Notes: generated from the sequence alone by a model not told the origin. A stretch of DNA of 7,011 bases from an uncultured Spartobacteria bacterium (GCA_903915315.1 CAIWSO010000174.1:1-7011), one strand, 5' to 3'. Shown: positions 1 to 6,873, numbered from the stretch's first letter. A program made the numbers and translations.

Positions 1-1178
1 GTGCTACTCATGTAGCCGAACCATGCATGTCCTCCGTTGGAACCCTGACCACTGAACATAATAGTGGGCAGGCCTAGAGACTTGCCGCAAAGAGCGGCGT
101 GATAAGCTTGGTCAATGCAGATGCCACCACTTTTCTGAATAGCTGCAAAAGTGTATGGGCCATATTCCCAAACGTATTTTTTGGCTGAGATACGTTCGTC
201 GCGATATCGGATCATCGAAAAGGCCTGCTCGAAATTTCCCGTCCTTAAGCGGATTTTCTTTTGAGCCCAAGCCATCTCAGCGGGAGTGATAAATGCATCG
301 ACGACGAATTTCAGTTCATTGGGTGAAAATCGGCGAAGATCAAGAAGGAGCTTACGGGATTCATTCGCCTCAACCCAACGGCCAAATTGCACTTCCGGAG
401 AGGCGATTTCTTTTGGCACTAAATCGGATGGGACCTGGTGATGGGGCCAGAAGGCGGGTACGGCCGAGTCACTCACAAAAGCAATGGCAATCGCGAGATT
501 GGCATACTCGCGCCATTTGGCGGGATAGGCCTCCCGAATCTCCCGAAGGTTTTTTAATACCCCAGGGAAAAAGTCTCGGTCGTCGCAGTTGGAAAAAAAT
601 GCTCGCAAAAAAGCGGGGTCACCCATCGCTTCCTGTGCGAGCGTTTTTCCTGCAATTTCGCTGAGTAATCCTTCCTGCAAGGAAATGCCGGAGGGGAGGG
701 CGGTTTCTTCCAGGGCGCGACGGATTTCCGGTGCGTTCGCCATTTGTGAAGCCTCCTGAAGCGGGATGGGAACCGCATCTGACGGGGGAGTCTGGCCAGG
801 CGCTACAAAAAGGAGCGCAGCACTTGGTGGGCGACGGTAAATGTGCCTTTGTACCAGCGCGGCATTTTCGGTCGAGGCCTCGCGGGACAGGAGTTCGCAC
901 CATCGCCAGAGATCAAGCCACTCCACAAATACCGCAGTACTCGCTGAGGTGGCTTTTTTTTGATCACCGGTTTTGTAAAAGCGGGCGAGGGCGGATTCCA
1001 ATTCGGTTCGCGCGCTATCGAATCCCTTATTCGCCAGACCCGTTACATCCGCTGTCGTGGGATGGGATTCTAAGTTGTATGCTTGTGCGGATGGAGTTCC
1101 TAAGGCCACGCACATCAGCAGCCATTGAAAATAAGGGCAGAGAGTGATCAGGAAAAATCGAGAGCCTTCGTGGTGCAT
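1..1178 (-). CDS. Secreted transglutaminase-like (Cys-His) protein, 3' end cut by window edge
   Basis: An uninterrupted minus-strand frame of 392 codons runs from ATG at 1178 to the left edge with no stop, so the C-terminus is missing. The first 33 residues look like a signal peptide: a basic Arg at 7, a hydrophobic core and an AQA cleavage site ending at 33, so I infer export. Residues ~35-310 are mostly helical and I recognise no domain there. Residues ~310-392 carry a transglutaminase-like core: GGICIDQAY with Cys354 as the likely nucleophile, then GLPTIMFSGQG, then GGHAWFGY with His384. The HAW motif and a Cys-His spacing of 30 suit the transglutaminase/papain-like fold; the expected Asp would lie beyond the edge. 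Substrate and role (cross-linking, proteolysis or a non-catalytic fold) are unknown. Upstream in-frame stop is TGA at 1250-1248; a GTG at 1232 is an alternative start but would bury the signal peptide. There is no clear SD. It is divergent from the reductase gene. Confidence 0.85.
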   Translation of the reverse strand, partial: MHHEGSRFFLITLCPYFQWLLMCVALGTPSAQAYNLESHPTTADVTGLANKGFDSARTELESALARFYKTGDQKKATSASTAVFVEWLDLWRWCELLSREASTENAALVQRHIYRRPPSAALLFVAPGQTPPSDAVPIPLQEASQMANAPEIRRALEETALPSGISLQEGLLSEIAGKTLAQEAMGDPAFLRAFFSNCDDRDFFPGVLKNLREIREAYPAKWREYANLAIAIAFVSDSAVPAFWPHHQVPSDLVPKEIASPEVQFGRWVEANESRKLLLDLRRFSPNELKFVVDAFITPAEMAWAQKKIRLRTGNFEQAFSMIRYRDERISAKKYVWEYGPYTFAAIQKSGGICIDQAYHAALCGKSLGLPTIMFSGQGSNGGHAWFGYMSS

Positions 1179-1313
1179 ATTTACTAGGAGTTGATTCCAC
1201 TTATCACCCTGCTCCGACTCTTGGAAAATCACAGCTGAAATATTCTCTCACGAGCCAATCGCCACCTATGCAACCGCTGTGCAATTTCGTTTTTATAGTT
1301 TAGAGATTTATAC
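1179..1313. promoter_or_regulatory. Divergent intergenic region with a weak -10 candidate for the reductase gene
   Basis: This 135-bp gap separates two divergent genes and should hold both promoters. On the plus strand TATAGT at 1294-1299 resembles a -10 box; it would start transcription near 1306, only about 8 nt before ATG 1314. I see no convincing -35 at the right distance. On the minus strand I see no good promoter pair and no SD before ATG 1178. No strong inverted repeat is visible. The boundary is certain; the promoter reading is inference. Confidence 0.3.
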
Positions 1314-2309
1314 ATGCCACTCGCTTGCCGTCTGTTGGAATTTGGAGCCAGTCCCGCCGCTTTGGAAATCCAAGAACTCCCATCCTCTCCGCCGGGTTCG
1401 GGTGAAGTTGTTCTGCGCATGCTGGCTGCACCAGTGAACCCGGCTGACATCAATGTCATCGAAGGAACCTACGGCGAGTTGCCCGTCCTGCCGGCCACGA
1501 TTGGAAACGAGGGTTGCGGCATCATTTCCCAAATCGGGCCAAATGTGAAAGGTCTCGAGGTCGGTGCTCCGGCTATCGTTTTGCGGTCGGGGACTTGGAC
1601 GACGGAGATGCGGGTTTCAGCGTCCGAGGTCGTTCCTCTTCCCTTGGGGATTGATCCCTGGCAGGCGGCCATGCTTCCCGTCAACCCGGCGACAGCTTGG
1701 CGGATGCTTCATGATTTCACTGATCTTCAATGTGGGGATTGGATTGTTCAAAATGCGGCCAATTCAGCAGTCGGTCGAGCGGTCATTCAACTCGCCCATG
1801 CTCTCGGCCTGCGCACCCTTAACGTGGTTCGACGTCCAGAATTAATCGATGAGCTTCGGGGTATCGGGGCGGATATTGTCGTTCTTGAGGATGTGGATCT
1901 TCGCTCCGAAGCCGTGCGTCTTTGTGGAGGATCTAGGCCGCGGTTGGCTTTGAACGCGGTAGGTGGCTCTAGTGCACTCAATATCGCCAACGCGCTCGAC
2001 ACAGGATCTCCACACGTGACCTACGGCGCCATGGGGCGCCAACCACTTAAAATCCCTAACGGGCTCCTGATTTTTAAAAACATTTCATTTCACGGATTCT
2101 GGCTTCGTCGTTGGAGGGAGGCAGCTTCGCTCCAAGAAATCCATGATACCTACCTTGTTCTTTCCGAATTTATTGTAAGTGGTGTTCTTAAAACACCAGT
2201 TCATCGCGTTTTTCCGCTCACTCAAGTGGTCGAAGCCGTTAACGAGGCATCCCTCGCGGGTCGATCCGGAAAAGTGCTTCTCGACCTTGGGGATTGTAAA
2301 ACGCATTGA
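1314..2309 (+). CDS. MECR/ETR-type NADPH-dependent enoyl-thioester reductase (zinc-free MDR family)
   Basis: The 331-residue protein has the full length of a medium-chain reductase/dehydrogenase and matches the mitochondrial 2-enoyl thioester reductase branch, which reduces trans-2-enoyl-CoA or -ACP with NADPH. Visible signatures are APVNPADINVIEGTYG (39-54), with Tyr53 at the place of the catalytic Tyr of this family; GNEGCG (64-69), where zinc alcohol dehydrogenases have GHE; the nucleotide-binding turn QNAANSAVG (146-154); NVVRR (170-174), whose Arg probably contacts the NADPH phosphate; LNAVGG (213-218); and LLIFKNISFHGFWL (251-264). No zinc-ligand set is present. The enzyme should be cytosolic. 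The start is secure: an in-frame TAG lies at 1296-1298 and there is no other start between. AGAG at 1302-1305 is at best a weak SD. It shares a strand with the aldehyde dehydrogenase 33 nt downstream, so the two are probably co-transcribed. A general quinone-oxidoreductase-like activity is the main alternative; the substrate is not determined. Confidence 0.88.
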   Translation: MPLACRLLEFGASPAALEIQELPSSPPGSGEVVLRMLAAPVNPADINVIEGTYGELPVLPATIGNEGCGIISQIGPNVKGLEVGAPAIVLRSGTWTTEMRVSASEVVPLPLGIDPWQAAMLPVNPATAWRMLHDFTDLQCGDWIVQNAANSAVGRAVIQLAHALGLRTLNVVRRPELIDELRGIGADIVVLEDVDLRSEAVRLCGGSRPRLALNAVGGSSALNIANALDTGSPHVTYGAMGRQPLKIPNGLLIFKNISFHGFWLRRWREAASLQEIHDTYLVLSEFIVSGVLKTPVHRVFPLTQVVEAVNEASLAGRSGKVLLDLGDCKTH

Positions 2310-2342
2310 GCTTTCACCCAAGACGCAGCAGATTGGTTGGGT

Positions 2343-3740
2343 ATGAGCGCTGATACTTGCGATTGGCAGAATTTTTCTCCCGGCGATTTGAGTTATGCCT
2401 TTCCGATCGTATCTAGTGGCGATGTGTCGGCTTCTATCGCTCGTTCCAGTCAAGCATTTCCTGCTTGGGCAGCATTATCACTCGACGAAAGGCGCGATCT
2501 TCTGACTCAGTGTGCTGACAATCTTCGTGCCAAAAGTGAAGAGATCGCAGTTTTGATCACACGTGAGACTGGGAAGCCCATTCGCGAAGCCCGTCTTGAA
2601 ATGGCGGCGGCGATCGCAAAGTTCGATTTCACCTTTGCGGATGGCGAGCGTTTCTTGCGCGATGAAGCCGTTGCCGGAGGCCCCCATCCCGCCTTGGTTC
2701 GCCATTGTCCACGCGGTCCGGCGGCCGTCATTGCCCCGTTCAACTTTCCTGTTCATCTCGGTCACGGGGCCACGCTCGCTTACCTTTTGGCCGGCAATAC
2801 TGTGCTTTTTAAGCCCTCGCCGATGGCCGCCAATGTGGGGCTGGTTTACGCTCAGGTTATGCAGGCGGCGTTGCCCGCAGGTGTCTTCGAGCTTGTTCAG
2901 GGATGGGCACCGGTTGGCCAAGAACTTTGTCTCGATCCTGTGGTGAGGGCGGTGTGTTTCACGGGATCTGTTCCAGTGGGAAAAGCGCTTTCTGTGGCCC
3001 TTGCCAGTGATTACTCAAAGTCTCTCGCTTTGGAGTTGGGTGGAAAAAATACGGCCATCATTTGTGAGGATGCTGATCTGGCTCTGGCTGCTGATGCTGT
3101 TGCTGATGGGATGTGCCTCACGGCTGGACAGCGCTGCAATGCAACCTCGCGAGTACTTCTTCATCGCAGCATTGCCGATCGTTTTTTGGATCTTTTGCAA
3201 TCTTCGCTCAAGCGCTATCGGCCCGCTGATCCACTCGATGAAACCACGCTTCTCGGTCCGCTTATTCATTTTTCAGCGCATGAGCGCTACGAGCAGTTGA
3301 TATCCGGCTCCGAGGGCGAATGGATTGTTCCTGGAGGGATTTTGGAGTGTAATGACAAAGAACAGCACGGGTTCTACGTCCTCCCCGCTGTCGTTCTAGT
3401 AAACGATAGCGCCGCACTCGATGCCTCTCCGCTTGCCAAGTGCGAGACGTTTGCTCCGATTCTGGTTGTAGAAATCTTCGATAAGGAGCCAGAGGCCATC
3501 ACTCGTCACGAGGCATGGGCATTTGGCTTAACGGCGAGCATTTTCACGTCTTGCGATGACGCTTTCTCTCGCATCGGAGCTCTTCTTTCCGTCGGAAATC
3601 TTTATCGCAATTTACCGACGACGTTTTCTCCGTCCACCTTGCCGTTTGGAGGGTGGGGGAATTCGGGCAACGGACGGCCTGGCGGACGTAGCTTCCTACG
3701 CTTCGCGGTTCAGGAACAAGCCGTGCAGTGGAAGGCGTAA
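2343..3740 (+). CDS. NAD(P)-dependent aldehyde dehydrogenase, AstD-like
   Basis: The 465-residue protein carries all core residues of the aldehyde dehydrogenase superfamily, which oxidises aldehydes to acids. Asn134 lies in PFNFP, Lys157 in FKPS, Glu231 in LELGGKN and the nucleophile Cys265 in AGQRCN; the Glu-Cys spacing of 34 is canonical. The ETGKP motif and the C-terminal PFGGWGNSGNGRP recall succinylglutamate semialdehyde dehydrogenase (AstD, about 490 residues), but no other arginine succinyltransferase gene is present, so the substrate stays open. I prefer ATG 2343; a TTG at 2337 in the same frame would add two residues, and neither has a clear SD. The upstream reductase is in the same frame, separated only by its TGA stop and 11 stop-free codons. 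Co-transcription suggests the two enzymes act on related acyl or aldehyde compounds, which is inference. Confidence 0.9.
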   Translation: MSADTCDWQNFSPGDLSYAFPIVSSGDVSASIARSSQAFPAWAALSLDERRDLLTQCADNLRAKSEEIAVLITRETGKPIREARLEMAAAIAKFDFTFADGERFLRDEAVAGGPHPALVRHCPRGPAAVIAPFNFPVHLGHGATLAYLLAGNTVLFKPSPMAANVGLVYAQVMQAALPAGVFELVQGWAPVGQELCLDPVVRAVCFTGSVPVGKALSVALASDYSKSLALELGGKNTAIICEDADLALAADAVADGMCLTAGQRCNATSRVLLHRSIADRFLDLLQSSLKRYRPADPLDETTLLGPLIHFSAHERYEQLISGSEGEWIVPGGILECNDKEQHGFYVLPAVVLVNDSAALDASPLAKCETFAPILVVEIFDKEPEAITRHEAWAFGLTASIFTSCDDAFSRIGALLSVGNLYRNLPTTFSPSTLPFGGWGNSGNGRPGGRSFLRFAVQEQAVQWKA

Positions 3741-3827
3741 GACGCAAAAAACCTGATGAGTTATTTTAATGATCGAACTCCAAAAATAAGTCCATTTAGC
3801 AAGAGGTCTGGCATAGACTAACGACAC

Positions 3828-5012
3828 ATGAAACGCGGCTTTCTCGACAAACTCATTGAGCGTCTCCCTCTGGTTCAGACCGGCGAGGTGCAGAATTACC
3901 TTGTGGAAATCGCCCGCGAGAAAGGTTTCCTCGAGACCATATTCAACGCCATTCTGGAAGGGGTCATCGTAACGAATCCCAAAGGGCGTATCCTTTATCT
4001 CAATCGCGCGGCTTGCGGATTTTTTGGAATCGAGTCGGAGTCGAGTCTCGGCCGTCCACTTTCTGAAGTCGTTCGTGGGATGGATTGGGATGCACTCACC
4101 AGCTCGCGCAGTGAAATTATCAGCCGAGACTTGGAGGTTTTTTATCCTGACAATCGTTTGCTGAATTTTTATGTGGTTCCGCTTCTGAGCGACGAGGCGG
4201 ATGGTAAGGAAAGCGAAACTGTTGGCCGTGCTGTCATCTTGCGCGACATCACGCAGACCCACCGCGCCGCTCAGGAGACGATCGAGGTGGAGAAATTCTC
4301 GGCTCTGACGATGCTTGCGGCAGGTGTGGCGCACGAGATTGGAAACCCTCTCAACTCACTGAATATCCATCTGCAGCTCATGCAGCGCAATTTGCAGAAG
4401 GCACCGCCCAACCTCCGCAAGCAACTCGAAGAATCGGTCTCCATCGCGCGAGGAGAGGTGACCCGCCTAGACCACATCATCACTCAATTTCTGCGAGCCA
4501 TTCGCCCGCAACCTCTCCAGGTTTCGTCGTCGGACATCAACTCCATCCTCAACGAGACTTTGGAGTTCCTTTCAGCCGAGATTCAGGATCGGGACATCAT
4601 CGTTGAGAAAGATCTATCCAAGGGTCTGCCCCTGCTTCAGATCGATGGCGACCAGATCAAGCAGGCCTTTTACAATATCTGCCGCAATGCCTTTCAGGCT
4701 ATGAAAAGTGGTGGCATCCTGCGAGTGGCGACCTCCTTGGATACCAACCATGTGAGCATCGTTTTCAGTGACACAGGTGGTGGCATCGCTCCCGAAAATA
4801 TCACCCGAATCTTTGAACCCTATTTCACCACCAAATCCAACGGCAATGGCCTTGGGTTGCTCATTGTGCGCCGCATCGTTCGCGCGCACGGCGGTGAAGT
4901 GATCTTGGAAAGCTCTCCTGGGCGTGGCCTCACTCTCACGATACTCCTTCCCCGTGTCGATCGGCGTGTCCGCTTTCTCGGTGCGGGCGATGTCCCGACT
5001 GAATCCAAATGA
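3828..5012 (+). CDS. Soluble PAS-domain sensor histidine kinase, NtrB/AtoS-like
   Basis: This 394-residue protein has a helical N-terminus (1-35), a PAS domain (about 36-145, with ILEGVIVTNPKGRILYLNRA), a dimerisation and phosphotransfer domain and an ATPase domain. The H-box is AAGVAHEIGNPLNSL with phospho-acceptor His169. The N-box is NICRNAFQAM with Asn287, the G1 box is DTGGGI starting at Asp315, the F-box is FEPYFTT, and the G2 box is GNGLGL (339-344). The HEIGNPL form puts it with NtrB-type kinases. No membrane segment or signal peptide is visible, so it should sense a cytoplasmic cue through the PAS domain. The start is fixed by an in-frame TAA at 3819-3821, and there is no SD at a useful distance. 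No response regulator gene is in the window, so its partner is unknown. The gene ends in an ATGA overlap with the DUF5069 gene, so the two are probably translationally coupled. Confidence 0.93.
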   Translation: MKRGFLDKLIERLPLVQTGEVQNYLVEIAREKGFLETIFNAILEGVIVTNPKGRILYLNRAACGFFGIESESSLGRPLSEVVRGMDWDALTSSRSEIISRDLEVFYPDNRLLNFYVVPLLSDEADGKESETVGRAVILRDITQTHRAAQETIEVEKFSALTMLAAGVAHEIGNPLNSLNIHLQLMQRNLQKAPPNLRKQLEESVSIARGEVTRLDHIITQFLRAIRPQPLQVSSSDINSILNETLEFLSAEIQDRDIIVEKDLSKGLPLLQIDGDQIKQAFYNICRNAFQAMKSGGILRVATSLDTNHVSIVFSDTGGGIAPENITRIFEPYFTTKSNGNGLGLLIVRRIVRAHGGEVILESSPGRGLTLTILLPRVDRRVRFLGAGDVPTESK

Positions 5013-5518
5013 ACACCCATTACACGACCCTTCTAAAGACGCTCCACGCTGAGGCCCTCGCCAATTACCAATCTGGTTGCCGAACTCCCGATGCGATCGT
5101 TTCCCCGCACTCGGCTTTGTCTTTGGCGAGTTTGGGACTCACGAGAGCATTCCTTTACGATTATGTGGATGATTTTTCGCGTTATGGTACCCCCGACTTG
5201 GAGGCGTTTCTTGGGGTTGCCGGTCTTCGTGCTGCTTGCTTTGATGGAGTAACCTCGGATGCGGAGCTTCCTGAATACGACTATCCACGTAAAACCGATA
5301 AATTTGACGGTGTTGCTTGGTTGCCGCGTATCATTCGCAAGGCGCAGAGTTTTTTGGATGGCACGCTCTGCCGGGATATCATGTATGGATGCTCTGGCGA
5401 CCGTGCGTTTCTTGCCAATTATAACGCGAATCTCCCCGGATTTCTTCAAGCTGTGTTGCAGGCCAAAGGTGATCCGGTTTCCGTACTCCGCTATTTGAGA
5501 GATCAGGTCACCCCCTAG
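5009..5518 (+). CDS. DUF5069 family protein of unknown function
   Basis: The protein has 169 residues. Its C-terminal half carries the signature I associate with DUF5069: FDGVAWLPRIIRKAQSFLDG (99-118), then GTLCRDIMYGCSGDRAFL and a final helix with LRYLRDQ. The family is frequent in Verrucomicrobia, Planctomycetes and cyanobacteria, and I know no assigned function. About 98 residues precede the signature, including FLYDYVDDFSRYG and PDLEAFLGVAGL; this looks like a longer N-terminal part than in many family members. There is no signal peptide or membrane segment. The start codon overlaps the kinase stop (ATGA) and lacks an SD of its own, so translation probably depends on re-initiation after the kinase. 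It ends 22 nt before the convergent SufE gene. Confidence 0.82.
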   Translation: MNTHYTTLLKTLHAEALANYQSGCRTPDAIVSPHSALSLASLGLTRAFLYDYVDDFSRYGTPDLEAFLGVAGLRAACFDGVTSDAELPEYDYPRKTDKFDGVAWLPRIIRKAQSFLDGTLCRDIMYGCSGDRAFLANYNANLPGFLQAVLQAKGDPVSVLRYLRDQVTP

Positions 5519-5520
5519 AG

Positions 5521-5564
5521 GAGCGAAGGAAGAAGCGGGATTAAACGTTTTGAGCGCTTCGCTC
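5521..5564. repeat. Inverted repeats at a convergent gene junction
   Basis: GAGCGAAG at 5521-5528 is perfectly complementary to CTTCGCTC at 5557-5564. The right arm can instead pair with GAGCG at 5552-5556 as a small 5-bp hairpin with a 3-nt loop. The element spans the 22-nt gap between the convergent DUF5069 and SufE genes and runs into the SufE C-terminus. It could act in termination for one or both genes, but no T-tract follows on either strand, so it is not a standard intrinsic terminator. Confidence 0.35.
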
Positions 5565-6002
5565 GCGATTCAACCACACTTTGGTGATGCCCTTCATGCG
5601 TGTCAGAATGTAGTAAACGGTCTGACTGCGCTGGCGCACGAGGTCGGCACCGACAATCTTCGGCACAAAGTCGGCAGGCACCTCAATGACTTCTTCCGGC
5701 GTGAGACCATCAAGCCCCTTGCAAAGAATTGAAGTCATCGCCTTCGTGAGAGTCTGAACGTGGGGTCCCAGCGTGACCCGGAACGTGCATCCCCGAGAAG
5801 AGGGGCAGATTTTTAAAAATACTCCGACCGAGTCGGTGCATTCCTCGTCTTTGCGAATATCCTCGAGATCGAATGTCTCGCCGTCTTTGGGGCCTTGGCG
5901 CATCGCGGAGTCAGCATAGGAAATGAGGGCCTCCCGCTTTTCGGAGTTCGGCAACGTCTCGAAAAGTTCGATGATTTGGCTGAGTTTGGCCGGGTATGAC
6001 AT
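5541..6002 (-). CDS. sufE: SufE family sulfur-acceptor protein
   Basis: The 153-residue protein matches SufE, which accepts persulfide sulfur from a cysteine desulfurase for Fe-S cluster assembly. Residues 1-50 form the N-terminal helices (LSQIIELFETLPNSEKREAL). Cys55 in DEECTDSVG sits where SufE has its acceptor Cys. The later part, GLDGLTPEEVIEVPADF (96-112) followed by an ...LVRQRSQTVYYIL segment, is the typical C-terminal half. Two extra cysteines, Cys66 and Cys72 (CPSSRGC), and Cys94 are not part of the invariant set I know. The gene lies 3 nt behind the sulfurtransferase on the same strand. AAAGG about 10 nt before ATG 6002, inside the sulfurtransferase end, is a possible SD, and coupling is likely. 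No SufS or SufBCD gene is in the window, so delivery to Fe-S assembly rather than another sulfur pathway is not shown. Confidence 0.87.
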   Translation of the reverse strand: MSYPAKLSQIIELFETLPNSEKREALISYADSAMRQGPKDGETFDLEDIRKDEECTDSVGVFLKICPSSRGCTFRVTLGPHVQTLTKAMTSILCKGLDGLTPEEVIEVPADFVPKIVGADLVRQRSQTVYYILTRMKGITKVWLNRERSAQNV

Positions 6003-6005
6003 GGC

Positions 6006-6863
6006 CTAGCCTTTCTCGATTGGTGCACCCACACGATTGCCCCACTCCGTCCAGGAACCATCGTAGTTGCGAACGTTTTTGTATCCGAGAAGGTAGGTGA
6101 GAACGAACCAAGTGTGACTGGAACGCTCGCCAATGCGGCAATAAGCAACGACATCGTCACCCCGCTTCAATCCCGCTTCATCCTCATAGATGGTGCGAAG
6201 CTCTTCGTAGGATTTGAATGTCGCGTCCTCGGCCACAGCCATTTTCCAAGGTACGCTGGCAGCGCCGGGAATGTGGCCCCCGCGAAGAACACCTTCTTGC
6301 GGATATTCGGGCATATGCGTCATCTCGCCTCGGAACTCTCCCGGGGAACGAACATCAATGAGTGGACGGCCTTCGCGGCTTTGGGCCAGTGCCTGATCGT
6401 AAAACGCTCGGATCTCATCGTCGCGACGTTTTTCGCTAGGGCTATAGTGTCCGTGAACAAAATGCGGAACGGCCCTTGTCAGGTGACGTCCCTCGGCGAT
6501 CCATTTCTCGCGACCCCCGTCCATGATCTTCACTTTCGTGTGACCAAACAAGCGGAAGACCCATAATGCGTAGCAGGCCCACCAATTTGATTTATCGCCG
6601 TAAAAAACTACGGTGGTGTTGTTCGAGATCCCGTGACGCTCGCAGAGTGCGGAAAAGCGTTCCACCGTTATGTAGTCGCGTATGGTTTCGTCCTGTAGGT
6701 CCGCTCGCCAATCAATATGTACGGCACCCTGGATGTGACCTGTATCATACAACAAAATGTCCTCATTGCTTTCGATGAGTCTCAAACCGGGATCGGAGAG
6801 ATGTTCCGCAACCCACTGGGTGGTCACCAATGCGTCCGGATGAGCGTAATTTTTATCTATCAT
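6006..6863 (-). CDS. Tandem-rhodanese thiosulfate/3-mercaptopyruvate sulfurtransferase
   Basis: The 285-residue protein has the usual two-domain rhodanese length. The N-terminal domain (about 10-130) contains HIQGAVHIDW and VVFYGDKSNWWA, where Asp replaces the catalytic Cys, so this half is inactive, as is normal. The C-terminal domain (about 160-280) contains LIDVRSPGEF, GGHIPGAASVPW and the active loop YCRIGERSSH with Cys242. The CRIGERS loop is that of the CysA2/SseA-type sulfurtransferases of actinobacteria rather than E. coli SseA (CGSGVT). It transfers sulfane sulfur from thiosulfate or 3-mercaptopyruvate to a thiol acceptor through a Cys persulfide, in the cytosol; donor preference is uncertain. 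The start is secure: an in-frame TGA lies at 6872-6870, 9 nt behind ATG 6863. No SD precedes it. It leads an operon with SufE, its probable acceptor. Confidence 0.93.
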   Translation of the reverse strand: MIDKNYAHPDALVTTQWVAEHLSDPGLRLIESNEDILLYDTGHIQGAVHIDWRADLQDETIRDYITVERFSALCERHGISNNTTVVFYGDKSNWWACYALWVFRLFGHTKVKIMDGGREKWIAEGRHLTRAVPHFVHGHYSPSEKRRDDEIRAFYDQALAQSREGRPLIDVRSPGEFRGEMTHMPEYPQEGVLRGGHIPGAASVPWKMAVAEDATFKSYEELRTIYEDEAGLKRGDDVVAYCRIGERSSHTWFVLTYLLGYKNVRNYDGSWTEWGNRVGAPIEKG

Positions 6864-6869
6864 AGATAA
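6853..6869. repeat. 17-bp perfect palindrome across the sulfurtransferase start codon
   Basis: TTATCTA (6853-6859) and TAGATAA (6863-6869) are exact inverted copies with a 3-nt centre. The start codon (6863-6861, minus strand) lies inside the element. It could be an operator or a weak RNA hairpin at the initiation site; its AT-richness means chance is possible. Confidence 0.4.
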
Positions 6870-6873
6870 TCAT

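Noticed and set aside
293..1147. Plus-strand open frames at 293-664 and 731-1147
   Set aside because: They lie antisense to the transglutaminase-like gene, which has a signal peptide and a catalytic core; their translations are rich in Arg and Pro and show no family motif.
2478..2921. 147-codon minus-strand open frame
   Set aside because: It is fully inside the aldehyde dehydrogenase on the opposite strand and looks like a coding shadow.
3735..3745. GCGT-AAG-ACGC hairpin at the aldehyde dehydrogenase stop
   Set aside because: The stem is only 4 bp and an A-run, not a T-run, follows on the plus strand, so it is not a credible terminator.
3806..3818. GTCT-N5-AGAC inverted repeat upstream of the kinase
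   Set aside because: Four-base arms are expected by chance in a gap of this size.
3696..4334. 212-codon minus-strand open frame
   Set aside because: It is antisense to the start of the kinase and the end of the aldehyde dehydrogenase, both of which have clear motifs; its own translation shows no recognisable domain.
5033..5449. 138-codon minus-strand open frame
   Set aside because: It is antisense to the DUF5069 gene and shows no family features.
6114..6566. 150-codon plus-strand open frame
   Set aside because: It is antisense to the sulfurtransferase, whose two rhodanese domains and active Cys are intact.
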